NCBI GenBank assembly: GCA_002360495.1
Contig: DEQO01000028.1
Location: 1-35,353 of the forward strand
Reading direction: 5' to 3'
Source of the DNA: Flavobacteriales bacterium UBA3364
GTDB lineage: Bacteria; Bacteroidota; Bacteroidia; Flavobacteriales_F; PHOS-HE28
Length of the DNA stretch: 35,353 bases
Notes under the pieces: model-generated
The model's database searches: none
Told to the model about the DNA's origin: nothing
Seen by the model: only the letters and a program-made list of their open reading frames with translations
Position numbers and translations under genes: made by a program
In this document: positions 14,993 to 22,948 of the stretch, one piece after another
Layout of the letters: each line of letters starts with the position of its first letter
Position numbering within the stretch: the first letter of the stretch is position 1

Positions 14993-17830
14993 CTATTTCA
15001 CGGTCGTGTTCGTCGCTTCGGCCTTGGCGATCAGGTCATCGCCCTTCTTACGGGCGACATCGACCATGGCGTCGGCTTTCTTGTCGGCCTCGGCAAGGGC
15101 TTTCTGTTCCTGCTTGTCGGCTTCTTCCTTCGCCTTTTTGGCCGCCAATTGTGCTCCCACCTTGGCGAGCGGATTGGTCACCTTCGCCACGGCATCGTCG
15201 GCTGCTTTGTACGCCTCACCTTTCAACCGGGCCGCTTCCTTACGCGCGAGCGCCTTGGCTTCATCGGCTTGCTTCTGGGCCTCCGCAACGAGACGCGCGG
15301 CTTCTTCGCGGGCCTTGGCGATGGCCTCATCCTTCGCCTTGTCGATCTGCGTGTTCAACTCCTGCTTGATCTCCGCGACAACGACCTCCTTCACATTGCT
15401 ACCGCCACCGGCAAAGACCGGTTTCACGATCGGCTTGTCGATGGTGCCGGTGATCTTGGCCGTGAGGTCCAATTCGGCAGGCACCTGGAAATTCGCTCCG
15501 ATGGCGTTGTTCGCTTTACCCAGCAACCCGCTGACAGCCGCTGCGGCACCGGCACCGAACATGTCGCTCGGGATCTTCGCCTTCATGTCATAATCGATCG
15601 CCTGGTCCGCGAATGCCGTGCTACCACCCACATTGGACTTGATGCGGCCGATATTCACGTTGAAGGGTTCGGTGATCATCTTGCCATCCTTGAATTTGTA
15701 GGCGAACACCACATCGTTCAATGTGGTGTTCTGCAGCTCCTGGATCTTCAACGCTTTGGCGATGTCCACCAGCGGTTGGAACCCATCGATGCGTACGCTC
15801 TTGGTCCTCAACGTTCCCTTGCCGGTCATGGTGTTCAGGTCCGGTTGCATGTGTTGGTCCAGGATCGCGTTCATCTCCAGGTCCGTGCTGAACTTGCCTT
15901 TGCAGGTCTTGGCGATGGGTGCCATCTTCTGCACGGTCTCCATGTACTTCACGGTTTCCTCGATATCCAGGTCCTTCACATCGTAGCGCAGGTCGATGCG
16001 CGGCTTCGAAAGGTCCTTGGTGTCGTATCCGCCATCCATTTCGATGCTACCACCGAAGATGTTGAAGAAGACATCCTTCATGTCCACGCGCTTCTCGTGG
16101 ACGTGCATGCCTCCGCGCACGTTGGTCAGGTCCATGTCATCGTACTTCACTTCCTTCACGGCCATGCCCATGCGGAAGTCGATGTTGCCGGGGACTTCGA
16201 TCACGCTCAGCGATGTGGTATCCGCTGCGGCTCCGGTCGTATCCTCCGGAGTTGATGGACCCATCAGTTCGTTCAGATCGAACTTGTTCGCAGTGAGATC
16301 GAAACTGCCGACCAGCGTGCTATCCTTCAACCACCACTGGATGTAATTGTCCATGCGACCTTTCGCCTGGATATTGCTGCTGCCCACGCTGCCATCGAAG
16401 CTGGTGAGCGATAGGAACTGCGGGCTGAAGTCGAAGTAGAGGCTGTTGATCCCGACGCCATAGGGCAGTGAATCGCTCTTGTAGGCCATATCCAACAGGA
16501 TCAACTTACCGTCCGCTGTGAACTTGTCGTACCGCTGTGCTTCGATATCGCTCATGGCGCCCTTCATGCGCACGTCGGCGGTGAGGTTCCCTTTCAGTTC
16601 ATCGCTCTTCTCCATCGGCACCACCTTTTTCACACTGGCCAGATCCATCTGTGCCCGCAACTCGGCGTCCACGTTCGGATCGGTCATCGGATGTGTGAGG
16701 TACATGCGCGCTTCGACCGGATTGCCGGCCATCTTCATGGCGAAGCGCTTCAAGTCGACCACCATCTTGTCCATGTCCGCGCCAGCGGGGCTGTTGATCT
16801 TGAGGTCGACGTATATGTCCTCGACGCTTTCCGGCAGGTCCGGATACTTGAAGCGGCCCTTGTCAACATCCATGACCAGACCGAAACCGGGCATGTTCTT
16901 CTCGTTGTAGACGCCTTTCACATAGCCGCTGAATCCGGCCTTGCCGCTCATCTCCACACCGGTCAGGTCCGTTGCGAATTCCGCCGGGACCAAGGAGAGC
17001 AGCGTTCCGAAGTCGGTCTTCTTCGCGTTCCACGTCAGGTCCATGTCGATGTCGTCCGTCGGCATGGCCAGCCAGCCATCGAATCCGAGCACAAGCCGGT
17101 TTATCGTGGCTTCGTTGTCCTTGAAGGTGAACTTCATGTTGGGCATGTCCATGTCCAGGTCGGCCTTTACGTCGGCGGTCACGTTCTTCAGGTACTTCAC
17201 CCCATCGAACACCACGTTCACGGTGTCGGCATGGGTCGTGGTGCTCAGCGTGAACAGGTCCTGGGTGAAGTCGCCACTGCCTTTGTGGTCCACGCCGGCG
17301 AGGTCCATGAAATAGGGGAGCGAGAGGTCGTCGTAGATGATGCGGCCTTGTTCGATCCAGTACTCGCGAAGGCCTATGTTGAACGCGCTGGCGGTGTCGG
17401 TGGAACCCGATTCGACCAAGCTGTCGGGCTTCGCGATGTCATAGTTCGCCCGGCCATCCTCGAGCACTTTCACATGGATGTAAGGGCGCACCAATCCTAT
17501 CCGCTTGATATCGATCTTGTCGCCGAAAACGCTCTTGATGTCCACCGTAGCGGTGAGTTCGCCGATACGGGCCAGATCGATGCCCTCGAAGGGTGCCAGA
17601 TTGCTCACTCGGACGTTCTCGATCTCGACGGTGAGGTCCGGAAAGCTCTTGAGGATGGTGATGTCCCAATCACCCCAATCGACCACCGCGTTGATGTTCT
17701 TGTTCACTTCGTCCTTCACTGCGGCCTCGATCTTGTCCTTGAACAGGATGGGGATCAGGATGGCCGCCGCCAGGATCAGGACGACGAGTGCGACGAGCGT
17801 GAGCAGGATGCGTTTGGTCCACTTTGCCAT
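14993..17830 (-). CDS. AsmA family protein with long Ala/Lys/Glu-rich helical tail
   Basis: A 945-residue protein. The N-terminus has one membrane anchor (RILLTLVALVVLILAAAILIPILF), then the AsmA opening with WDITILKSFPDLTVEIENVRV. A long beta-rich body follows, with the AsmA C-terminal core at roughly residues 600-790. AsmA-like proteins are bridge-type carriers that move phospholipid between inner and outer membranes. The last about 130 residues (from about 815) are almost wholly Ala, Lys, Glu and Asp in repeating amphipathic order, as in apolipoprotein or coiled-coil segments, and are not part of the usual family fold. The start at 17830 is 2 bp after the aroC stop, so the genes are likely coupled. 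Confidence 0.9.
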   Translation of the reverse strand: MAKWTKRILLTLVALVVLILAAAILIPILFKDKIEAAVKDEVNKNINAVVDWGDWDITILKSFPDLTVEIENVRVSNLAPFEGIDLARIGELTATVDIKSVFGDKIDIKRIGLVRPYIHVKVLEDGRANYDIAKPDSLVESGSTDTASAFNIGLREYWIEQGRIIYDDLSLPYFMDLAGVDHKGSGDFTQDLFTLSTTTHADTVNVVFDGVKYLKNVTADVKADLDMDMPNMKFTFKDNEATINRLVLGFDGWLAMPTDDIDMDLTWNAKKTDFGTLLSLVPAEFATDLTGVEMSGKAGFSGYVKGVYNEKNMPGFGLVMDVDKGRFKYPDLPESVEDIYVDLKINSPAGADMDKMVVDLKRFAMKMAGNPVEARMYLTHPMTDPNVDAELRAQMDLASVKKVVPMEKSDELKGNLTADVRMKGAMSDIEAQRYDKFTADGKLILLDMAYKSDSLPYGVGINSLYFDFSPQFLSLTSFDGSVGSSNIQAKGRMDNYIQWWLKDSTLVGSFDLTANKFDLNELMGPSTPEDTTGAAADTTSLSVIEVPGNIDFRMGMAVKEVKYDDMDLTNVRGGMHVHEKRVDMKDVFFNIFGGSIEMDGGYDTKDLSKPRIDLRYDVKDLDIEETVKYMETVQKMAPIAKTCKGKFSTDLEMNAILDQHMQPDLNTMTGKGTLRTKSVRIDGFQPLVDIAKALKIQELQNTTLNDVVFAYKFKDGKMITEPFNVNIGRIKSNVGGSTAFADQAIDYDMKAKIPSDMFGAGAAAAVSGLLGKANNAIGANFQVPAELDLTAKITGTIDKPIVKPVFAGGGSNVKEVVVAEIKQELNTQIDKAKDEAIAKAREEAARLVAEAQKQADEAKALARKEAARLKGEAYKAADDAVAKVTNPLAKVGAQLAAKKAKEEADKQEQKALAEADKKADAMVDVARKKGDDLIAKAEATNTTVK

Positions 17831-17832
17831 TT

Positions 17833-18897
17833 TCAGCGTTGTTGTGGCGCGAGGTCCCGCGCCCGTGCAGTTCCGTTCCTGAGAAGATGATCGGCAAGTA
17901 CGAGGCAGGTCATGGCCTCCACGATGGGCACGGCACGCGGTACTACGCAAGGATCGTGCCTGCCTTGGGTTTCGAGGATCACGGTCCTCCCTGAACGGTC
18001 AACGGTCCCTTGCGCCTTGGCGATCGTTGATACGGGCTTGAAGGCAACATCGAATACGATGTCCTCACCAGTGCTGATCCCTCCTAGGATACCACCGGAA
18101 TGCATCTTGTTGTGCGCAGATCCGCGCAAGCCGATGGCGTCGAAGCCTGCGCCGAAAGCGAACCCTTTCACTGCGTTGATGCTGAGCATGGCCTTCCCCA
18201 AGTCGGCGTTGAGCTTGTCGAAAACAGGCTCACCAAGACCTGTCGGTGCTCCCCGCACCACACAGGTGATGCGACCTCCAACGGAATCGCCTTCGCCACG
18301 GACCTGCTCGATCAGCGCTGTCATTCGTTGTGCGATCGCCTCGTCCGGCGCGCGGACGTCGCTCTTCCAAACGGAAGGCAGGTCCAATACCGTGTAAGGT
18401 CGTTCCAACCGAATGTCACCGACCTGGTCCACATAGGCTTCCACCCGCACACCCTGCAGCGCCAGAAGTTGCCGAGCGATCGCGCCTCCAACGACCCGAC
18501 AGGCCGTTTCCCGTGCGCTGCTGCGCCCACCGCCACGGTGGTCCCGAATCCCGTACTTCTCCTCCCAGGTCCTGTCCGCATGGCCGGGTCGGTAGACGTT
18601 CTTCAGATGGTCGTAGTCCGCGCTCCTTGCATCGCTATTGCGGATCAGGAACCCGATCGGTGTACCCAATGCGGTGCCATCCAGTATGCCACTGAGAAAT
18701 TCGACCTTATCGGTTTCGTTCCGGGCCGTTCCAAGGGGGGTGCTGCCCGGACGGCGACGGTCCAGCTCGGTTTGCACTGCTGCGATATCCACGTTCAACC
18801 CTGCCGGACAACCATCGACCACGCCGCCCAAGGCCGCACCGTGGCTTTCGCCGAACGTGGTCAGGCGGAACAGGCTTCCGAACGTGTTACCGGGCAT
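17833..18897 (-). CDS. aroC: Chorismate synthase
   Basis: A 354-residue chorismate synthase (EC 4.2.3.5). It converts 5-enolpyruvylshikimate-3-phosphate to chorismate using reduced FMN, the last step of the shikimate pathway, in the cytosol. The opening MPGNTFGSLFRLTTFGESHG (His19) and GGGRSSARETA are family signatures, and the C-terminal block with GRHDPCVVPRAVPIVEAM is also typical. Length is normal. It leads a tight minus-strand group, with the AsmA gene starting 2 bp after its stop. A promoter-like box lies 41 nt upstream, in the region shared with divergent hutI. Confidence 0.97.
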   Translation of the reverse strand: MPGNTFGSLFRLTTFGESHGAALGGVVDGCPAGLNVDIAAVQTELDRRRPGSTPLGTARNETDKVEFLSGILDGTALGTPIGFLIRNSDARSADYDHLKNVYRPGHADRTWEEKYGIRDHRGGGRSSARETACRVVGGAIARQLLALQGVRVEAYVDQVGDIRLERPYTVLDLPSVWKSDVRAPDEAIAQRMTALIEQVRGEGDSVGGRITCVVRGAPTGLGEPVFDKLNADLGKAMLSINAVKGFAFGAGFDAIGLRGSAHNKMHSGGILGGISTGEDIVFDVAFKPVSTIAKAQGTVDRSGRTVILETQGRHDPCVVPRAVPIVEAMTCLVLADHLLRNGTARARDLAPQQR

Positions 18898-18938
18898 GGA
18901 TGCTGCGCAGAACGGTCTATTCGACCGTCATCGGGGTG

Positions 18939-18946
18939 CGAAGTTA
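18939..18946 (-). promoter_or_regulatory. -7-like promoter box of aroC
   Basis: Minus-strand TAACTTCG fits TAnnTTyG and ends 41 nt before the aroC ATG. Confidence 0.4.
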
Positions 18947-19018
18947 GCGCCACCCTCTAGGGGTCCTCCGTGTGCAAGAGCCTTCCATCCACAGGTTGAT
19001 CGTTAGGAACGGTGCCCT

Positions 19019-19026
19019 TTCTTTGT
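19019..19026 (+). promoter_or_regulatory. Weak -7-like box of hutI
   Basis: TTTCTTTG differs from TAnnTTTG by one base. A TTG at 18997-18999 lies 19 nt upstream, the right distance for a Bacteroidetes -33 element. The hutI ATG follows 7 nt after the box. Confidence 0.3.
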
Positions 19027-19033
19027 CCCGCAC

Positions 19034-20341
19034 ATGAAGCGCCTGTTGATCAAGAACGCCAAGGGACTGGTGGGAACCCATCCGGCCGACCTTCTCCGTG
19101 TCGGAGGGCGTAGCATGAAGGACCTTCCGATCATCGCCGATGGGTGGTTGGCGGCGGAGGACGGTCGGATCACCGGCGTCGGCATCATGGATTCGTTTCC
19201 GGGCATCACGGACTGGTCGGATCTCACAGTGATCGATGCCGAGGACCGCTACGTACTACCCGGGTGGTGCGACCCGCATACGCACACTGTGTTTGCGGCG
19301 TCCCGTGAAGAGGAATTCGTGGACAAGATCAAGGGTCACACCTATCAGGAGATCGCTGCACGCGGTGGTGGGATCTTGAACAGCGCCGCCAAACTGCGGG
19401 CGATGTCCGAGGACGAGCTCTTCACGAAAGCGAAAGTCCGGCTCGAGGGAATGATGCACCAGGGCACGGCGGCCGTGGAGATCAAGAGCGGTTACGGACT
19501 GAGCGTGGAGAGCGAATTGAAGATGTTGCGCGTGGCGAAACGACTGAAGGAAGCCCTTCCGCTGCAAGTCCGTACCACCTTGCTGGCTGCCCACGCATTA
19601 CCTCCGGAGTTCAAGGATGATCGCTCTGCCTACCTGGACCTGATCGTGAACGAACTGATACCACGGGTGACGGCCGAAGGACTGGCCGATTTCGTCGATG
19701 TGTTCTGCGAAACGAACTATTTCACCGTGGCCGAAATGGAACGCATCCTTGTAGCCGGGGCCGTGTATGGACTGCGGGGAAAAGTGCATGTCAACCAGTT
19801 CACCAGCATCGGCGGGATCCAAGCGGCGGTGAAGCACCATGCGCTCAGCGTCGATCATCTGGAGGTGATGGAGGAAGCCGACATCGAAGCGCTTGCGAAC
19901 ATGCATTCCACCCAACTCCACGGGAGAGGTACCGGTAGTGAGGCCCCGATACCAACGCTTCTCCCCTCCTGTTCCTTCTTCCTTCGCATCCCGTACGGCC
20001 CGGCGCGCCAGTTGATGGACCGCGATCTTGCCGTGGCCCTGGCGACGGACCACAATCCGGGCAGTACGCCGAGCGGCAACATGAACTTCGTGCTCTCCCT
20101 GGCCTGTATCCAGTTGCGCATGCTGCCGGAGGAAGCGATCAATGCGATGACCTTGAACAGCGCTGCTGCCATGGCCGTCGAGGCCGACCTCGGCAGTATC
20201 AGCATCGGAAAACGAGCGAGCCTCATCATCACGAAGAAGATACCTTCGCTCGCCTACCTGCCTTACACGTTCGGCAACGATAACATCGACACCGTCCTCA
20301 TCGATGGAGCACCTGTCCGGTCCGGAGAAGCCCTCGCCTGA
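19034..20341 (+). CDS. hutI: Imidazolonepropionase
   Basis: A 435-residue amidohydrolase that opens imidazolone-5-propionate to N-formimidoyl-L-glutamate (EC 3.5.2.7), third step of histidine degradation. DPHTHTVFA supplies metal ligands His82 and His84, and later blocks EIKSGYGLS, HVNQFTS and ATDHNPGSTPSGNM are all hutI signatures. Length is normal for the family. The downstream protease gene overlaps it by 38 bp, and ftcD, which takes the next product, follows. hutH and hutU are not in the window. Confidence 0.96.
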   Translation: MKRLLIKNAKGLVGTHPADLLRVGGRSMKDLPIIADGWLAAEDGRITGVGIMDSFPGITDWSDLTVIDAEDRYVLPGWCDPHTHTVFAASREEEFVDKIKGHTYQEIAARGGGILNSAAKLRAMSEDELFTKAKVRLEGMMHQGTAAVEIKSGYGLSVESELKMLRVAKRLKEALPLQVRTTLLAAHALPPEFKDDRSAYLDLIVNELIPRVTAEGLADFVDVFCETNYFTVAEMERILVAGAVYGLRGKVHVNQFTSIGGIQAAVKHHALSVDHLEVMEEADIEALANMHSTQLHGRGTGSEAPIPTLLPSCSFFLRIPYGPARQLMDRDLAVALATDHNPGSTPSGNMNFVLSLACIQLRMLPEEAINAMTLNSAAAMAVEADLGSISIGKRASLIITKKIPSLAYLPYTFGNDNIDTVLIDGAPVRSGEALA

Positions 20342-21092
20342 GAGCATTCAACCTACTTACGTGCGACCTCCGGGGTTGGAGTTCGCCATGGGCGTTGCGC
20401 TGTTCGCCATGGTACTGATGGTGTTCTTCCTGCTGCAATCCGGCGTGTTCATTTCCGGTGTATTGGACCGTTCACCGGAATTGGCCAAGGACTTCACGCT
20501 CAACACGCTTTCCGATCCAGCGATGGAACAGCGCATGAACGAGTTGGTCTTCAACGGTGATCTCGTTGCGCAGGAGGCGCTCTGGAGCGGGGCCATCTGT
20601 ACGCTCCTGATCCTGGTCGTGGTCCGGCTTTGGAAACGGGGCCACACAGCATCCTTCCTGGGCCTCAAGATCCCGACCTTGAAACAGTTCTTCCTCTGGC
20701 TGGGGGTTTTCCTCCTGCTGGGCCTGGTGATCGAGGGGCTCTCCTATCTGATCCCGGCTTTCCGAACGGATTTCATGGAGAAGGTGATCGCCAGTACGAC
20801 CAACTTCCTCTGGCTCTACATCGGTGTAGGAGTGGCCGCTCCTGTATTCGAGGAATTCCTGCTCCGTGGACTGCTCTTCGGTGCGATCCGGCATATGGCC
20901 GATGAACATGCCACCGTAGCGATGACCGCCGGGGTGTTCACCTTGATGCACCTGCAGTACGACTGGACCGTGATGCTACTGATACTGCCGATGGGCGCCG
21001 TGCTGGGCTATGCTCGTTCGCGCAGCAACTCGATCTGGGTACCCGTTGTTCTTCACATGATGAACAATCTGGTGAGCGTGGTGCTACCATAG
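20304..21092 (+). CDS. CPBP family intramembrane glutamic endopeptidase
   Basis: A 262-residue polytopic protein of the CPBP (CAAX protease/bacteriocin-processing, Abi) family. The three active-site motifs are present: EEFLLRG (Glu183, Glu184, Arg188), FTLMHLQYDW (His216) and HMMNNL (His251, Asn255). The ATG at 20304 lies inside the end of hutI (38-bp overlap), and an alternative ATG at 20388 would cut into the first membrane helix. The substrate is unknown. Its place between hutI and ftcD is likely incidental to histidine breakdown, although transcription is probably shared with hutI. Confidence 0.9.
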   Translation: MEHLSGPEKPSPESIQPTYVRPPGLEFAMGVALFAMVLMVFFLLQSGVFISGVLDRSPELAKDFTLNTLSDPAMEQRMNELVFNGDLVAQEALWSGAICTLLILVVVRLWKRGHTASFLGLKIPTLKQFFLWLGVFLLLGLVIEGLSYLIPAFRTDFMEKVIASTTNFLWLYIGVGVAAPVFEEFLLRGLLFGAIRHMADEHATVAMTAGVFTLMHLQYDWTVMLLILPMGAVLGYARSRSNSIWVPVVLHMMNNLVSVVLP

Positions 21093-21127
21093 CATAGCAC
21101 ACCGGCATCGCACAGCCGTGTCGCAAC

Positions 21128-21135
21128 TAGCTTTG
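21128..21135 (+). promoter_or_regulatory. -7 promoter box of ftcD
   Basis: TAGCTTTG exactly matches TAnnTTTG and ends 20 nt before the ftcD ATG, suggesting ftcD has its own promoter despite following hutI. Confidence 0.55.
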
Positions 21136-21155
21136 CGGCCCTTAGTTCCAACCCC

Positions 21156-22817
21156 ATGACCCGTCGTTTGATCGAATGCGTGCCCAACATCAGCGAGGGC
21201 CGCGACCGTGCCAAGATCGATGCCATCGCCGCAGTGGTGGAAACCGTTGAGGGCGTGCGTTTGCTGGATGTCGATCCGGGCAAGGCCACGAACCGCACCG
21301 TGATAACCTTCGTTGGTGAACCCGGGCCTGTGTGCGAGGCCGCTTTCCGCTTGATCAAGAAAGCCCAGGAGCTGATCGACATGCGGACGCACAAAGGTGA
21401 GCACCCGCGTTTCGGTGCTACGGATGTGTGCCCCTTGGTGCCGATCAGCGGCATCAGCATGGAGGAAGCAGCCAAGTACGCCCGTGGGTTGGCGGAACGT
21501 GTGGGCAAGGAACTGGCCATCCCCGTATACTGCTACGAGGCCGCGGCCAGCGAAGAGAAGCGCCGGAACCTCGCCAACAACCGCAGCGGCGAATACGAAG
21601 GGCTTCCCAAGAAATTGAAGGACCCGGCCTGGAAACCCGACTTCGGTCCGGCGGAGTTCACGGATAGTGTAGCCCGCAGCGGGGCCATGGCCATCGGTGC
21701 ACGCAACTTCCTGGTGGCCTACAACGTGAACCTGAACACAACGAGCACGCGCCGTGCCAACGCGATCGCTTTCGACATCCGGGAAGCGGGCCGCAAAGTG
21801 AAGCAAGCCGACGGCAGCGAGCAGCAGGTGCCCGGCAAGCTGAAAACCGTGAAGGGTATCGGTTGGTTCATCGAGGAATACGGCATCGCCCAGCTTTCGC
21901 TCAACCTTACGGACATCACGGTCACACCCGTACACATCGCCTTTGATGAAGCTTGCAAGAGCGCGGCGGAACGCGGCATCCGTGTGACCGGTAGCGAACT
22001 CGTGGGCTTGATCCCGAAGCAGTCCTTGCTGGATGCTGCGGACTTTTTCCTAGCGCGCCAGGAACGAAGCCTGGGCATCAGTGAACGGGAGAAGATCAAG
22101 ATCGCCGTAAAGTCCTTGGGGCTCGACGACCTCGGCCCCTTCGATCCAGGGAAAAAGGTGATCGAGTACATGCTTGAGCAGGACGGAACGGAGCGTTTGG
22201 TGCGCATGGACCTGAAGCGCTTCAGCGAGGAAACGGCCGCTGAAAGCCCTGCCCCGGGTGGCGGATCCGTGGCTGCCTACGTGGGTGCTTTGGGTGTCTC
22301 ACTCGGCATCATGGTAGCGAACCTGAGCGCGCACAAACGTGGATGGGACGATCGCTGGGAGGAGTTCAGCAAATGGGCAGTGGTCGGCGAAAAGTTGCGC
22401 AACGAACTGCTCTTCCTGGTGGATGAGGATACCCGTGCTTTCGACCGGATCATGGCGGCCATGGGCCTTCCCAAGGGTTCGCCGGAAGAGCAAGCCGCCC
22501 GGAAGAACGCCATCCGCGAAGCCACCAAAGGCGCCATCAACACACCGCTTCGGACCATGCAGGTATGCGTGGAGAGCATGGACCTGATGAAGGCCATGGC
22601 CCAGAACGGCTTGAAGGCCAGTGTGAGCGACGCCGGTGTGGGTGCGCTTTGTGCCCGCACCGGTGCCCTCGGGGCCTACTTGAACGTGAAGATCAACTGC
22701 GCCGGCCTGGACGACGAAGCCTTCAAGGGGGATGTGCTGAACAAGGCCGAGGACCTGAAAAGGCGCGCGGAAGCCCTGGAAGCGGAGGTCATGGGACTTA
22801 CGCTGGCCAAGGTCTAA
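21156..22817 (+). CDS. ftcD: Bifunctional glutamate formimidoyltransferase / formimidoyl-THF cyclodeaminase
   Basis: A 553-residue fusion. The formimidoyltransferase half (about 1-330) starts IECVPNISEGRD and has HKGEHPRFGATDVCPLVP with the catalytic-type His83. It moves the formimidoyl group of N-formimidoylglutamate to tetrahydrofolate (EC 2.1.2.5). The cyclodeaminase half (about 345-553) has ESPAPGGGSVAAYVGALG and releases ammonia to give methenyl-THF (EC 4.3.1.4). It thus completes the pathway served by hutI. Both halves look intact, the length matches known fused enzymes, and the two-domain form is usual in Bacteroidota. Starts at ATG 21156, 63 bp after the protease gene. Confidence 0.96.
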   Translation: MTRRLIECVPNISEGRDRAKIDAIAAVVETVEGVRLLDVDPGKATNRTVITFVGEPGPVCEAAFRLIKKAQELIDMRTHKGEHPRFGATDVCPLVPISGISMEEAAKYARGLAERVGKELAIPVYCYEAAASEEKRRNLANNRSGEYEGLPKKLKDPAWKPDFGPAEFTDSVARSGAMAIGARNFLVAYNVNLNTTSTRRANAIAFDIREAGRKVKQADGSEQQVPGKLKTVKGIGWFIEEYGIAQLSLNLTDITVTPVHIAFDEACKSAAERGIRVTGSELVGLIPKQSLLDAADFFLARQERSLGISEREKIKIAVKSLGLDDLGPFDPGKKVIEYMLEQDGTERLVRMDLKRFSEETAAESPAPGGGSVAAYVGALGVSLGIMVANLSAHKRGWDDRWEEFSKWAVVGEKLRNELLFLVDEDTRAFDRIMAAMGLPKGSPEEQAARKNAIREATKGAINTPLRTMQVCVESMDLMKAMAQNGLKASVSDAGVGALCARTGALGAYLNVKINCAGLDDEAFKGDVLNKAEDLKRRAEALEAEVMGLTLAKV

Positions 22818-22948
22818 CGGCACGGTCCTCTGGTGTTGGACGACCATCGGCGGCACGAAGACAACACTCCGGGCCCGGCGTACGTATAATTGACGTGGAA
22901 GGCACCGCACCGGTGCACAGGCCCTCCCTCAGCGGCGGGCGGAATTGG

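Noticed and set aside
16691..17890. 399-codon plus-strand frame opposite the AsmA gene
   Set aside because: Composition (Val/His/Asp/Arg-rich) is that of the complement of a coding frame; the AsmA reading has an anchor, family core and operon spacing.
22885..22892. TATAATTG as promoter box of the patatin gene, and TATCATTG at 34256-34263 (-) for the type B cargo gene
   Set aside because: Each differs from TAnnTTyG at a core position; plausible but not strong enough to list as features.
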